Shown: positions 36,045 to 45,486, counted from the stretch's first letter. The stretch is 64,000 bases of DNA from Hydrogenophilales bacterium (GCA_016703155.1 JADJCP010000004.1:248001-312000), one strand, 5' to 3'. A program made the numbers and translations. Notes: generated by a model from the letters alone, not told the origin.

Positions 36045-37049
36045 ATGTCTCACCAGGTCACCATCCAGCCCAGCGGCCATCAGTTTACCGTGCAAAGCGG
36101 CGAAACCATCCTGGAAGCCGCGCTGCGCGAAAATTTCGCCCTGCCCTACGGCTGCCGTAACGGCGCCTGCGGCGCCTGTAAAGGCAAGCTACTTGAGGGC
36201 GACATCGATTACGGCACGCATCAGGAGTCGACACTGACCGGGGCCGACAAACAGCGCGGCCTGGCCCTGTTCTGCACGGCAAAGCCCCTCACCGATCTGG
36301 TCATCGAGGCCAAGGAGATCAGCGCCGCCAAGGATATCCCGGTAAAGACCCTGCCTTGCCGCGTCGAGCGCATGGAGAAACTGGCCAGCGATGTCATGGC
36401 CCTGTGGCTGAAGCTGCCCGGCAACGAACGCCTGCAATTCCTGCCCGGCCAGTACATCGACTTTCTCCTGAAGGATGGCCGGAAACGCAGTTTTTCCCTG
36501 GCCAATGCCCCCGAGGACGACAGTTTTCTGGAATTGCATATCCGTCATGTCCCGGGCGGGGCATTCACCGACCATGTCTTCAATACCATGAAGCCGAAGG
36601 AAATCATGCGCATCAACGGGCCGCTGGGCAGCTTCTTCCTGCGCGACTCCGACAAGCCGATCATCTTCCTGGCGGGCGGCACCGGCTTCGCGCCGATCAA
36701 GAGCATCCTCGAACATGCTTTCCACCACGGCCTCGAGCGACAAATGGTGTTGTACTGGGGCGCCAAGGCGCGCGCCGACCTGTATCAGGCCGAATTGCCC
36801 GAGCAATGGCGTCGAAGCCACGATAACTTCAGCTTTGTGCCGGTGCTCTCCGAGGCCGGACCGGAGGATGGCTGGCAGGGGCGCAGCGGGTTCGTGCACC
36901 AGGCCATCCTCGCCGACTTCGCCGACCTGTCCGGTTATCAGGTCTACGCATGCGGCGCGCCGCCCATGATCGACGCGGCGCGCAAGGACTTCATGGCGCG
37001 CGGCCTGCCGGAGGACGAGTTTTTCTCGGATGCCTTCGCCTACCAGTAA
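36045..37049 (+). CDS. CDP-6-deoxy-delta-3,4-glucoseen reductase-like iron-sulfur flavoprotein
   Basis: A 334-aa protein with an N-terminal plant-type 2Fe-2S domain (YGCRNGACGACKGKL ... ALFCTAKP), an FAD-binding domain (RKRSFSLANAP) and an NAD-binding domain (FLAGGTGFAPIKSILEHAF, VYACGAPPMI). Electrons flow NAD(P)H to FAD to 2Fe-2S to a partner. In betaproteobacteria such genes are often annotated as ascD-like; the real acceptor is unknown. Confidence 0.87.
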   Translation: MSHQVTIQPSGHQFTVQSGETILEAALRENFALPYGCRNGACGACKGKLLEGDIDYGTHQESTLTGADKQRGLALFCTAKPLTDLVIEAKEISAAKDIPVKTLPCRVERMEKLASDVMALWLKLPGNERLQFLPGQYIDFLLKDGRKRSFSLANAPEDDSFLELHIRHVPGGAFTDHVFNTMKPKEIMRINGPLGSFFLRDSDKPIIFLAGGTGFAPIKSILEHAFHHGLERQMVLYWGAKARADLYQAELPEQWRRSHDNFSFVPVLSEAGPEDGWQGRSGFVHQAILADFADLSGYQVYACGAPPMIDAARKDFMARGLPEDEFFSDAFAYQ

Positions 37050-37061
37050 GTCCGGGCGGAC

Positions 37062-37595
37062 TCAGTCCGGGGCCGGGTCGCTTGCGTTGTCGATCGGCGG
37101 CTCATCCAGTCGCCGCGCGATAGCCTGCTTGGCCACGGTCAGTTCACCGACCTCATTGCCTGCGACGCTATCGAGATAAGCACGCGCGCCCTGGGCATCG
37201 CCCAGTTCGGTGGCGGCATGCGCGGCGACCAGCGCGACCAGCGGGCTTTTGTCACTACGCCTGGCCAGGTCGGCGAGTTGCCGGGCGTGCTCATGCTGTC
37301 CCGAAAGCACGGCGGCCACCGCGCGCGAGGTGCTGTCCGCGGAGCGTGCCCGGAGGCGCCGCTCACGGCGAGCCCGTACCTCGGCGGGCAGGCGCAAGGC
37401 GACACGCAGCAGTTTGAAGACGATGTAGGTCAGGGCATACAGGCCGAAGGTGACCACCAGCGCCAGAACAAAGGACATCTCCACCCGCCAGGGCGGGAAG
37501 ACGACCAGCACATAGCCCCGATCAAAGCGGGCCGCCGCCAGCACGGCGAAAATCAGCACCAGGAACAGCACGGCCCAGAAGATGGCGCGAATCAT
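37062..37595 (-). CDS. hemY: HemY-like protein, N-terminal half only
   Basis: A 177-aa protein that starts with the HemY N-terminal layout: two membrane helices (residues 3-22 and 40-65) separated by VLVVFPPWRVEMS, then the start of the TPR region (AHAATELGDAQGARAYLD). Typical HemY is about 400 aa, so most of the TPR repeats are missing and the protein ends in an acidic tail (DNASDPAPD). The next gene begins only 13 bases beyond, so no remainder exists. ATG overlaps the hemX stop. Confidence 0.72.
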   Translation of the reverse strand: MIRAIFWAVLFLVLIFAVLAAARFDRGYVLVVFPPWRVEMSFVLALVVTFGLYALTYIVFKLLRVALRLPAEVRARRERRLRARSADSTSRAVAAVLSGQHEHARQLADLARRSDKSPLVALVAAHAATELGDAQGARAYLDSVAGNEVGELTVAKQAIARRLDEPPIDNASDPAPD

Positions 37596-38638
37596 GGCAC
37601 CTCGCCGCGTATGGCCTTGAGCGCCTTGAGGCTTAGCTGGATATCCATGTCCTTGTGCGCCACGGGCAAGGTCGCCAGCGTGCGCAGGTTACCTTGCAGC
37701 GTCTGGCTGAGGGCATCGTGCGTATTGAAATAGGTCGTCAGCCATTTCTCGGCGGCGGCGAGGTCGCCCCGAAAACTGGTTTCGTCACGCTGTAGCAGGC
37801 TCAAGCGCGCCGCGAGCAGACGCAGCTTCAGGTTCTGTCGCAGGAAGTAGGCCTGATTCGGTGCCAGCAGGGGCAGGTCGGGATGGTCCATGCGTCGGAT
37901 GCGGATGAGTTGCTTGATCTCGCCCCAGGCATCGTCGCGCCAGCGATCCAGCCAGGACATGCCGGGTAATTGCCGCGCCGGGGGTTTCTCGATGGGCGCG
38001 GGATCGCTGTCCAGCTTGAGGGCATCGACATTCTGGATCATCGCGTCCAGGCGCGCGTTGATCCCGACCACATCGGCGGCCGGTAACAGCCGCAGCTGTG
38101 CCGCGTCCCAGGCAACCGCCTCGCGAAGTCTGGCGAATTGGGGTTTGCGCAGTGTCGCCAGGCGCGCATCGATCGACTCCAAGCCGGCGATGGCGGCTCG
38201 CACATTGCCGGCAAGGTGCAGTTGCTGCTGCGCCAGGAGCAGGCCTTGCTCGATGTCGGCGATCATGCGGTCGTCCTGGCTGCGGGCCATGTCCTGATAC
38301 ATGGCGGCGAGCGCCAGCTGCTGGTTCTGAGCGTCCTGGGCCTTGGTTTCAAGGGCCGCGATCCGCGCCAGCAGGTCGTCCGTGGTGGCGCGCGCCTCCT
38401 TGGCGGCACTGCGCGCCTCGCGCGCCGAAACGTCGAACTCGCCAATGCGCCGGGCGAGTTGCAACTCGATGTCGCGCAGCCGGGACTGCATCTGCCAAAA
38501 GGCAAAACCCGCAACCATGACGGCGAACAACGCCACCAGCAATGCCAGGTACGCCGGCCAGTCGTGACGCGCCTGGCCACTTCCCGCAGGCACGACGGCC
38601 TCGGGGGCGCGGGGGTCGATGCCGTCAGGTTCAGCCAT
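37592..38638 (-). CDS. hemX: HemX-like uroporphyrinogen-III C-methyltransferase-family membrane protein
   Basis: A 348-aa protein with one membrane helix (residues about 28-47), a long coiled-coil (RDIELQLARRIGEFDVSARE onward) and a periplasmic C-terminal domain. This is the HemX domain layout. It lies between hemD and hemY in the usual order. Despite the family name, methyltransferase motifs are absent. ATG 38638 overlaps the hemD end by 8 bases. Confidence 0.85.
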   Translation of the reverse strand: MAEPDGIDPRAPEAVVPAGSGQARHDWPAYLALLVALFAVMVAGFAFWQMQSRLRDIELQLARRIGEFDVSAREARSAAKEARATTDDLLARIAALETKAQDAQNQQLALAAMYQDMARSQDDRMIADIEQGLLLAQQQLHLAGNVRAAIAGLESIDARLATLRKPQFARLREAVAWDAAQLRLLPAADVVGINARLDAMIQNVDALKLDSDPAPIEKPPARQLPGMSWLDRWRDDAWGEIKQLIRIRRMDHPDLPLLAPNQAYFLRQNLKLRLLAARLSLLQRDETSFRGDLAAAEKWLTTYFNTHDALSQTLQGNLRTLATLPVAHKDMDIQLSLKALKAIRGEVP

Positions 38639-39407
38639 GACGCGCGAAATACGCCTGCATTGCCACGACCAGACCAGCCTCATCCGGGGCCGTCTCTATC
38701 ACGCGTTCGATGCCACGCGCGCGCGCCGCCGCGGCAATGCGCGGGTGGTGCACGAACATCGGCGTATGCCGCAAATACGCCGCACCGGGCTCGCCGAGCA
38801 GCGCGATCAGATTCTCCAGTATCTCGACACTGGTCACCGTCACGGCAGCGACCTCGCCCCGGCGCCAGCGCTCCAGCAGCGGTTCCGCATCGGCATCCGG
38901 CCTGACACGCCGGTAACACTCGGCATACTCGACCCGGGCGCCACGCGCCTTGAGGCCTTCCGCCAATTCGTCCCGGCCCCCGACACCCCGAACGATCAGA
39001 ACATGACGCGGCGCGGGCGTCGTGAACTCAGGCAAATCGAGCAACCCGGCCGCACCCGTTTGCCGCGCCGGCACAATCACCTTTTCGATGCCGTGTCGCT
39101 GCAGGCCCTGCCAGGTACCTTGCCCGACAGCGGCGACACGACAGTCCCGCGCCCAATCGGGATCGCGCGCCGTGAACAAAGGCACAGCACGTTCGACGGC
39201 GCTGGGACTGACGAAGACGATGAGATCGAACTCAGGCAGACGGGTGATGCACGCCGTCAGTGCCGAGGCATCTTCCGGCGCGGCGATCTCGATGGTCGGG
39301 AACAGCACCGGCACTCCGCCCTGCGCCTGGACACGCGCCGCGAGCGATGCCGCCTGGGCGAGTGGCCGGGTAATCAGGATACCGACACCGGCAAGCGCGG
39401 AACTCAC
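38631..39407 (-). CDS. hemD: Uroporphyrinogen-III synthase
   Basis: A 258-aa two-domain HemD that closes hydroxymethylbilane to uroporphyrinogen III. Motifs: ILITRPLAQAASL, DLIVFVSPSAVERA, AAVGQGTWQ and VTVTSVEILENL. GTG start, 13 bases after hemC stop. Part of hemC-hemD-hemX-hemY. Confidence 0.9.
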   Translation of the reverse strand: MSSALAGVGILITRPLAQAASLAARVQAQGGVPVLFPTIEIAAPEDASALTACITRLPEFDLIVFVSPSAVERAVPLFTARDPDWARDCRVAAVGQGTWQGLQRHGIEKVIVPARQTGAAGLLDLPEFTTPAPRHVLIVRGVGGRDELAEGLKARGARVEYAECYRRVRPDADAEPLLERWRRGEVAAVTVTSVEILENLIALLGEPGAAYLRHTPMFVHHPRIAAAARARGIERVIETAPDEAGLVVAMQAYFARHG

Positions 39408-39420
39408 GGTGGCCGCGGGC

Positions 39421-40386
39421 TCAAGCGCCGAGTCGCCCCAGGAGATCGGCCATCAACCGATCCGCGCCTTGTCGGATCAGGGCTTCGGCAACCTCATGGC
39501 CGAGCGCCTCCGGGGCATCGATGGCACCCTCGGCCTCGGCGCGATAAAAGCGGATGCCTTCGAGGTCGGAGACGAAGCCACGCAGGAACAGTTTGCCGCG
39601 ACGCTCGATGGCATAGCCGCCGATGGGTGCCTGACAGCCTCCTTGCAGTACCCGGCTCATGGCACGTTCGGCGTACACCCGGGCGGCGCTGATCGTGTCG
39701 TTGAGCGGTGCCAGCAGGGCCGCGATGTCCGGTCGGCTGGCCAGGGTCTCGATCCCGAGCGCACCCTGGCCGACGGCCGGCAGGCTGTCCTCGGGATCGA
39801 TCTCGGCCTTGATGCGCTCGCCGAAGCCGAGCCGCTTCAGCCCGGCGGCGGCAAGGATGATCGCGTCGTACTGGCCTTCGTCGAGCTTGCGCAGACGGGT
39901 ATTGACGTTACCGCGCAGCGTGTCGACTTCGAGGTCGGGATGATGTACCCGCAGTTGCGCCTGACGACGCAGGCTGGAAGTCCCGACACGTGCCCCCGGT
40001 GGCATCTCGGCAAGCGCGGCATAGCGATTCGAGACAAAGGCATCGCGCGGATCCTCACGTTCGGTGATGGCCGCCAGCATGAAGCCTTCGGGGAGATCCA
40101 TGGGCACATCCTTGAGCGAATGGACCGCCAGATGCGCCCGTCCCTCGGACATGGCCTGCTCCAGTTCCTTGACGAACAAGCCCTTGCCACCGACCTTGGA
40201 CAACGGCGAATCGAGGATCTGGTCACCTTGCGTGGTCATGCCGAGCAGTTCGACCTGCATCCCGGGGTAGAGCGCCAACAGGCGATCGCGGATATGCTCG
40301 GCCTGCCAGAGGGCCAGTTGACTCTCGCGTGTGGCGATTACCAGGCGTTCAGGGACATTTTGACTATTCTTGAAATCGGTCGCCAC
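39421..40386 (-). CDS. hemC: Porphobilinogen deaminase (hydroxymethylbilane synthase)
   Basis: A 321-aa enzyme that polymerises four porphobilinogens. Motifs include IATRESQLALWQAEH, SLKDVPMDLPEGF, GTSSLRRQAQL and QGGCQAPIGGYA, with the Cys (near residue 250) carrying the dipyrromethane cofactor. GTG start at 40386; the divergent thioredoxin gene begins 20 bases away, so their promoters overlap the hemC coding start. Confidence 0.94.
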   Translation of the reverse strand: MATDFKNSQNVPERLVIATRESQLALWQAEHIRDRLLALYPGMQVELLGMTTQGDQILDSPLSKVGGKGLFVKELEQAMSEGRAHLAVHSLKDVPMDLPEGFMLAAITEREDPRDAFVSNRYAALAEMPPGARVGTSSLRRQAQLRVHHPDLEVDTLRGNVNTRLRKLDEGQYDAIILAAAGLKRLGFGERIKAEIDPEDSLPAVGQGALGIETLASRPDIAALLAPLNDTISAARVYAERAMSRVLQGGCQAPIGGYAIERRGKLFLRGFVSDLEGIRFYRAEAEGAIDAPEALGHEVAEALIRQGADRLMADLLGRLGA

Positions 40387-40406
40387 TGGCTACAATCCTT
40401 GCTCTG

Positions 40407-40904
40407 ATGAATGAAATTAAACCGATGAAACAGACTCTTAGCCTACTGGTCTGGATTGTAGCATGGGCGCTGGCGCCGGCCTGGGCGGCCGAAGGCGTGC
40501 CATCCAGCCTGGATCTGCGCAAGGATGCCGCCGCGGCGCGCGGCATCAACGGCGCCGTGCTGGTCGCTTTCGTCAGCGACCAATGCGGCTACTGCGAGCG
40601 CGTCCTCAACGAATTCCTCATCCCCATGAGCCGCAACGGCGAATATCGCAACAAGGTGGTGATGCGCCGTATCGAAACCGACAGCCACAGCCGTTTGCGC
40701 GACTTCAACGGCGAGGAGACCACACCGAGCGAATTTGCCCAGGCGAACGGCATCCGCATGACGCCGACCATCCTGGTCTTCGACGAAAAGGGGCGGCGCC
40801 TCGCCAAGCCCTTGATCGGCCTGACCACGGTCGACTACTACGGTTACTACCTCGACCAGACCATCGACGGCGCCCTGGAAAAAATTCGCAAGCTCGGCAA
40901 GTAG
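40407..40904 (+). CDS. Secreted thioredoxin-family protein
   Basis: A 165-aa protein (or 159 from ATG 40425). A signal peptide (TLSLLVWIVAWALAPAWAA) precedes a thioredoxin fold with active site QCGYCERV and cis-Pro region MTPTILVFDEKG. It is a periplasmic thiol-disulfide protein of the SoxW/DsbE-like group; the partner is unknown. A TACAAT -10 at about 40391-40396 would give a transcript starting near 40403, almost at ATG 40407. Either the gene is leaderless or translation starts at 40425. Confidence 0.8.
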   Translation: MNEIKPMKQTLSLLVWIVAWALAPAWAAEGVPSSLDLRKDAAAARGINGAVLVAFVSDQCGYCERVLNEFLIPMSRNGEYRNKVVMRRIETDSHSRLRDFNGEETTPSEFAQANGIRMTPTILVFDEKGRRLAKPLIGLTTVDYYGYYLDQTIDGALEKIRKLGK

Positions 40905-40950
40905 GCGGTCTTTGGCATAATGTCGCTCTGACACTTTGAGCGGTATCGCC

Positions 40951-42366
40951 ATGCAAGAACACACCCCCGCCGATTCCGGCGCAAAAACCTGGTCCGAACG
41001 TTTTTCCGAACCGGTCTCCGACCTGGTGAAACGCTACACCGCCTCGGTGTTTTTCGATCAGCGCCTCGCCCGGCACGACATCCTCGGCTCGCTGGCGCAT
41101 GCCCGCATGCTGGCTCGCCAGGGCATCATCGGCGCCGACGACCTGCGCGCCAGCGAAGACGGCATGGCGCGGGTGCTTGCCGAAGTCGATGCCGGCACGT
41201 TTGTCTGGAACCTCGACGACGAAGACGTCCACCTGAATATCGAGAAACGTCTGACCGCCCTGATCGGCGATGCCGGCAAGCGCCTGCACACCGGCCGCTC
41301 GCGCAACGACCAGGTCGCCACCGACATCCGCCTCTGGCTGCGCGACGAGATCGATGGCATCGTCGGCCTGATCGGCGACTTCCAGCGCGCCATTCTCGAC
41401 CTTGCCGGCAAGCATGCGGCCACGCCCATGCCGGGGTTCACCCATTTGCAGGTCGCGCAGCCGGTGACCTTCGGCCATCACATGATGGCCTACTTCGAGA
41501 TGACCCAGCGTGACAAGGAACGCTTCCTCGATGCCCGCAAGCGCCTCAATCGCCTGCCCCTGGGCGCGGCTGCCCTGGCCGGCACGGCTTATGTCATCGA
41601 CCGCGAATCCGTGGCCGCCGAGCTGGGCTTCGACGGCGTCTGCGGCAACTCGCTCGATGCCGTTTCCGACCGCGACTTCGCCATCGAATTCACCGCCGCC
41701 GCCGCGCTGCTGATGACGCATCTGTCGCGCCTGTCGGAAGAACTCATCCTCTGGATGAACCCGCGCTTCGGCTTCATCAATCTGCCCGACCGCTACTGCA
41801 CCGGTTCGTCGATCATGCCGCAGAAGAAGAACCCGGACGTACCCGAGCTGGTGCGCGGCAAGACCGGCCGGGTCAACGGCCATCTGATGGCCCTGCTGAC
41901 CCTGATGAAATCGCAACCGCTGGCCTACAACAAGGACAATCAGGAAGACAAGGAGCCGCTCTTCGACACCGTCGACACGGTCGTCGATACCCTGCGCATC
42001 TATGCCGATATGCTCTCCGGCCTGAACGCCAAGGACGACGGCGTGCGCCCCGAAAACATGCGCCGCGCCCTCGCCGAGGGATTCGCCACGGCCACCGATC
42101 TGGCCGATTACCTGGTGAAGAAGGGCCTGCCGTTCCGCGACGCCCACGGCATCGTCGCGCGCGCGGTGAAAGCGGCGGAGCAGCGCGGTTGCGACCTGCC
42201 GCAACTGAGTCTGGACGAACTGCGCGAGTTTTCTCCGGTCATCGAGGCCGACGTCCATGCCGTGCTGACCGTCGAAGGTTCGCTCGCCAGCCGCGCCCAC
42301 ACCGGCGGCACGGCGCCGGAGCAGGTGCGCGCCGCCATCGCCCGGGCGCGTGTGCTGTTGAAATAG
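40951..42366 (+). CDS. argH: Argininosuccinate lyase
   Basis: A 471-aa enzyme that splits argininosuccinate into arginine and fumarate. It has the fumarase/aspartase superfamily signature GSSIMPQKKNPD, plus HTGRSRNDQVATDIRLW and the MPGFTHLQVAQPVTFGHH block. Full length. argH close to hemC is common in betaproteobacteria. The CbbO-like gene follows 36 bases later on the same strand. Confidence 0.95.
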   Translation: MQEHTPADSGAKTWSERFSEPVSDLVKRYTASVFFDQRLARHDILGSLAHARMLARQGIIGADDLRASEDGMARVLAEVDAGTFVWNLDDEDVHLNIEKRLTALIGDAGKRLHTGRSRNDQVATDIRLWLRDEIDGIVGLIGDFQRAILDLAGKHAATPMPGFTHLQVAQPVTFGHHMMAYFEMTQRDKERFLDARKRLNRLPLGAAALAGTAYVIDRESVAAELGFDGVCGNSLDAVSDRDFAIEFTAAAALLMTHLSRLSEELILWMNPRFGFINLPDRYCTGSSIMPQKKNPDVPELVRGKTGRVNGHLMALLTLMKSQPLAYNKDNQEDKEPLFDTVDTVVDTLRIYADMLSGLNAKDDGVRPENMRRALAEGFATATDLADYLVKKGLPFRDAHGIVARAVKAAEQRGCDLPQLSLDELREFSPVIEADVHAVLTVEGSLASRAHTGGTAPEQVRAAIARARVLLK

Positions 42367-42402
42367 CGCCGCGCTTGTCGCACCCTGACCTGGGATTTGC
42401 CA

Positions 42403-44670
42403 ATGACCGAAACCGAATACCAACACCCGATGATGGTGGCCTACTGGGCCCAGCTCGATACCTGCTTCAAGCCGGTGGAAGAGGTGTTCGAGGATCTCAT
42501 GGCCGAAGCCCTGGCCATCCTCACCCGCGAGGATATCTATCACTATCTCGACGCGGCGCGCGTCATCGGCAAGCTCGGCCGGGGCGTCGAGCCCATGCTC
42601 GCCTTCATGGAAGAGTGGCCCTCGGTGGTCAAGGCGCTGGGCGAAGAGGCGGTGCTGTCCGAGGTCATGGCCTTCGTCATGAAGATGCAGAAGTCGCCCA
42701 ACGGCAAGGCCATCACGCCTTTCCTGCAAACCATCGCCCCGGTCGCGCGCAAGCAGCACTCGCGCGAGCAGATGCGCCACTACATCGAGATCGCCGATGA
42801 TCTGATGACGCGCACCACCGGCTCCATCCACGGCCATCACACCACCTTCCCCAGCCCCGGCCTGCCCGAGTTCTTCCGGCAGGCGCCGTTCCTGTTCGGC
42901 ATGCTGTCCATGGGTGGGGTGCGCAACTGGGTGGACTACGGCATCCGCAATTACCGCACGCACCCGGAACGGCAGATCGACTACTTCTCGCTGCAATCCG
43001 CCGATGCCCGCGCCGTCCTGCAACGCGAGCGTCACGGCACCCTGTTCGCCGATGTCGAGCGCAAGCTGGACCTCTACCTGCGCGGCCTCTGGCAGGACGC
43101 CGACCAGCTGGTGCCGTACTCCACCGCCTTCGACGAACTGCGCAAGCCGATTCCCTACTACGACAGGCTGGGCATCCGGGTGCCGGACGTGTTCGACAGC
43201 GAGCGTGGGGTCGCCGGCATCGACCGCTACCGCGCTGTCCTCGCCCACATGGTCGGCCACCGGCGCTGGTCGACGTCGATCATCGCGGATAACTACAGCC
43301 CGTTCCAGCGCATGGCGGTCGAGTTCTTCGAAGACTGCCGCGTCGAGAACCTGCTGATCCGCGAATACCCCGGCCTGCGCCGCATCTTCCTGGCCCTGCA
43401 CCCGAAGCCGGTGGAAGGTGCCTGCGATCCGGAAACCACCTCCTGCCTGCGTCATCGCCTGACCATGATGTCACGCGCGCTGATCGATCCCGATCATCCC
43501 TACGCCGACCCGGATCTTCTGGAATTCGCCCGGCGTTTCCATGACCTGCTCGCCGCCGGCGAATCGAGCCTGCGCGAGATCGCCGACCTGGCGCTCAGCT
43601 ACGTCGCCCGCACCCGGCGCCAGAGCGACCAGTTCGCCAAGGTCTGGTTCGACGACACGGTGATCGATTACCGCGACGACAACCGCCACCTGTGGCAGTA
43701 CATCGAGGACAGCGACGACGAGGAATTCTTCGACGACCCGGACAAGTCGAACAAGAAGCCGTCCGAGGTCATGTCGCTGCCGCCGCGCCACTACCCCGAG
43801 TGGGACTACCACAGCCAGACCTACCGTCCCGACTGGGTCAGTCTGTACGAAAACCTGCACCCCAAGGGCAACGCCGGCGATATCGACCGCATCCTGCTCA
43901 AGCACGATGCCCTGGCCAAGCGCCTGAAGCGCATCCTCGACCTGCTCAAGCCGCAGGACAAGGTGCGCGTGCGCTACCAGGAAGAGGGCAGCGAGCTCGA
44001 CCTCGACGTCGCCATCCGCTCGCTGATCGATTTCAAGGGCGGCGCCAACCCCGACCCGCGCATCAACATGAGCCACAAGACCAGCGGTCGCAACATCGCC
44101 GTGCAGTTGCTGCTCGACCTGTCCGAATCGCTCAACGAAAAGGCCTCCGGCTCCGAACAGACCATCCTCGAATTGAGCCAGGAAGCCGTCACGCTATTGG
44201 CCTGGGCGGTGGAAAAGCTGGGCGACCCGTTCGCCATCGCCGGCTTCCATTCCAACACCCGCCACGACGTGCGCTACCTGCACATCAAGGGCTACGGCGA
44301 ACCGTTCGGCGACGAAGTGAAGGCGCGCATGGCCGCCATGCAGGCCGGCTGGTCCACCCGCATGGGCGCCGCCCTGCGCCACGCCGCGCACTACCTGGAA
44401 GCGCGCCCGGCCGACAAAAAACTGATGCTGATCCTCACCGACGGCCAGCCCGCCGACGTGGACGCCCACGACGAACGCCTGCTCATCGAAGACGCCCGCC
44501 GCGCCGTGCGCGAACTCGACCAGAAAGGCATCTTCACCTACTGCATCAACCTCGACCCCAAGGCGGATGAATACGTCAGCGACATCTTCGGCCACCAGTA
44601 CACCGTGGTCGACAACATCCAGCGTTTGCCGGAACGACTGCCCGAACTGTTCATGGCGTTGACCAAGTAA
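42403..44670 (+). CDS. CbbO/NorD-like VWA-domain protein without an adjacent CbbQ
   Basis: A 755-aa protein that is a clear paralogue of CbbO at 51120-53474. It has a helical N-terminal region, a middle block with long shared stretches (HGTLFADVERKLDLYLR versus KGTLLVDVQRRINMYLR) and a C-terminal von Willebrand A domain. The MIDAS is intact (LLLDLSESLNEK near residue 570, ILTDGQPADVD). Such proteins partner MoxR-type AAA+ ATPases, and CbbO recruits RuBisCO to CbbQ. No ATPase is adjacent here, so it may share CbbQ (50220) or activate a different enzyme; NorD is the alternative family. Confidence 0.78.
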   Translation: MTETEYQHPMMVAYWAQLDTCFKPVEEVFEDLMAEALAILTREDIYHYLDAARVIGKLGRGVEPMLAFMEEWPSVVKALGEEAVLSEVMAFVMKMQKSPNGKAITPFLQTIAPVARKQHSREQMRHYIEIADDLMTRTTGSIHGHHTTFPSPGLPEFFRQAPFLFGMLSMGGVRNWVDYGIRNYRTHPERQIDYFSLQSADARAVLQRERHGTLFADVERKLDLYLRGLWQDADQLVPYSTAFDELRKPIPYYDRLGIRVPDVFDSERGVAGIDRYRAVLAHMVGHRRWSTSIIADNYSPFQRMAVEFFEDCRVENLLIREYPGLRRIFLALHPKPVEGACDPETTSCLRHRLTMMSRALIDPDHPYADPDLLEFARRFHDLLAAGESSLREIADLALSYVARTRRQSDQFAKVWFDDTVIDYRDDNRHLWQYIEDSDDEEFFDDPDKSNKKPSEVMSLPPRHYPEWDYHSQTYRPDWVSLYENLHPKGNAGDIDRILLKHDALAKRLKRILDLLKPQDKVRVRYQEEGSELDLDVAIRSLIDFKGGANPDPRINMSHKTSGRNIAVQLLLDLSESLNEKASGSEQTILELSQEAVTLLAWAVEKLGDPFAIAGFHSNTRHDVRYLHIKGYGEPFGDEVKARMAAMQAGWSTRMGAALRHAAHYLEARPADKKLMLILTDGQPADVDAHDERLLIEDARRAVRELDQKGIFTYCINLDPKADEYVSDIFGHQYTVVDNIQRLPERLPELFMALTK

Positions 44671-44688
44671 GCATCAAGCCGCCGCCCC

Positions 44689-45072
44689 ATGAGCCTGCTC
44701 TACACCCTGGTCAACTCCCCGCTGGATTGCCGCTTCCCCGACCTGTACCGGGAACTCGGCATCGAGGAAGAACGCTTCGACTCCGCCCGCAACCTGCACC
44801 AGGCGCTGAAACAATGGCGCCCCGACTACTTCATCGGCGAGTTCGTCTACGGCTGGGGCAACAACTACGCGGGCGCCAACGTCTCCAATCTGGACGTCAC
44901 CCTGAGAACCCTCCAGCCCATCGCGCCGCAAACAAAGCTGATCATCGTCATGCGCCCAAGCGAAGAAGCGCATATCGGCAAACTGCTCGAACTGTTCAAG
45001 GTTCACGCCGTGTTGACCTACCCCATCGGCGAACCGGCCATGCGGGAGGCGTTGCAGGCTGTGGGGGGATAA
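44689..45072 (+). CDS. Unknown 127-aa protein following the CbbO paralogue
   Basis: Starts 18 bases after the CbbO-like stop, in the same direction. It reads as a small alternating alpha/beta protein (LLYTLVNSPLDCRFPDLYRE, then DYFIGEFVYGWGNNY, then KLIIVMRPSEEAHIGKLLEL), similar in outline to a receiver-type fold. It lacks the acidic pocket and Lys of response regulators. Function is unknown; linkage suggests it works with the upstream VWA protein. Confidence 0.65.
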   Translation: MSLLYTLVNSPLDCRFPDLYRELGIEEERFDSARNLHQALKQWRPDYFIGEFVYGWGNNYAGANVSNLDVTLRTLQPIAPQTKLIIVMRPSEEAHIGKLLELFKVHAVLTYPIGEPAMREALQAVGG

Positions 45073-45347
45073 TGCGGAGGGGGTCCCTCGATCGGGCCGT
45101 TTTGCCTCTGAGCGGATGGATTGATCTACGAAGCAGCCGTTCGCGATCTCCGGCAGTCGGCCCGTTGCGGTAATTCACCTCGGCCTGATAGGGCGCCATT
45201 CAAGTAGCTGCTGCACTTCAAAGAGCAGTCGTTTGGTTTACTCAAACAAGTGCAATTACGAAGAAATGTTCTTCAATCCGCATCCAACTACTGCCTTGAA
45301 TTTGCTCCGGTAAGGAACACGAAGCCTTTTCTGTCGATGGCATTAGG

Positions 45348-45486
45348 GTCGCCCTGATCGGTCTGGCCTGGCCGCTGGGCCTGTACATGGCGCACAATCC
45401 CCGGCTTCATGCGCTGGCTGAAGCCGGTGGAGAACTTGGTCTACCGCCCCCGCTACGCCTTCGCCATGCTTGCCTTCAATCCGTGA
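45348..45486 (+). pseudogene. kdpA remnant (potassium-transporting ATPase subunit A, N-terminal piece)
   Basis: VALIGLAWPLGLYMAHN (from 45348), then after a +1 shift PGFMRWLKPVENLVYRPRYA and FAMLAFN (to the TGA at 45484). This matches the first helix and following region of KdpA (...PLGxYMA... LxPVExLxYR ... YAxAxLxFN). The Gly-Val-Asp-Pro segment is missing and nothing of KdpB or KdpC follows. It is a decayed fragment. Confidence 0.6.

Noticed and set aside
40705..43455. A 916-codon open frame on the minus strand across argH and the CbbO-like gene
   Set aside because: argH and the VWA gene on the other strand have full conserved motifs. The long antisense frame is a by-product of high GC.
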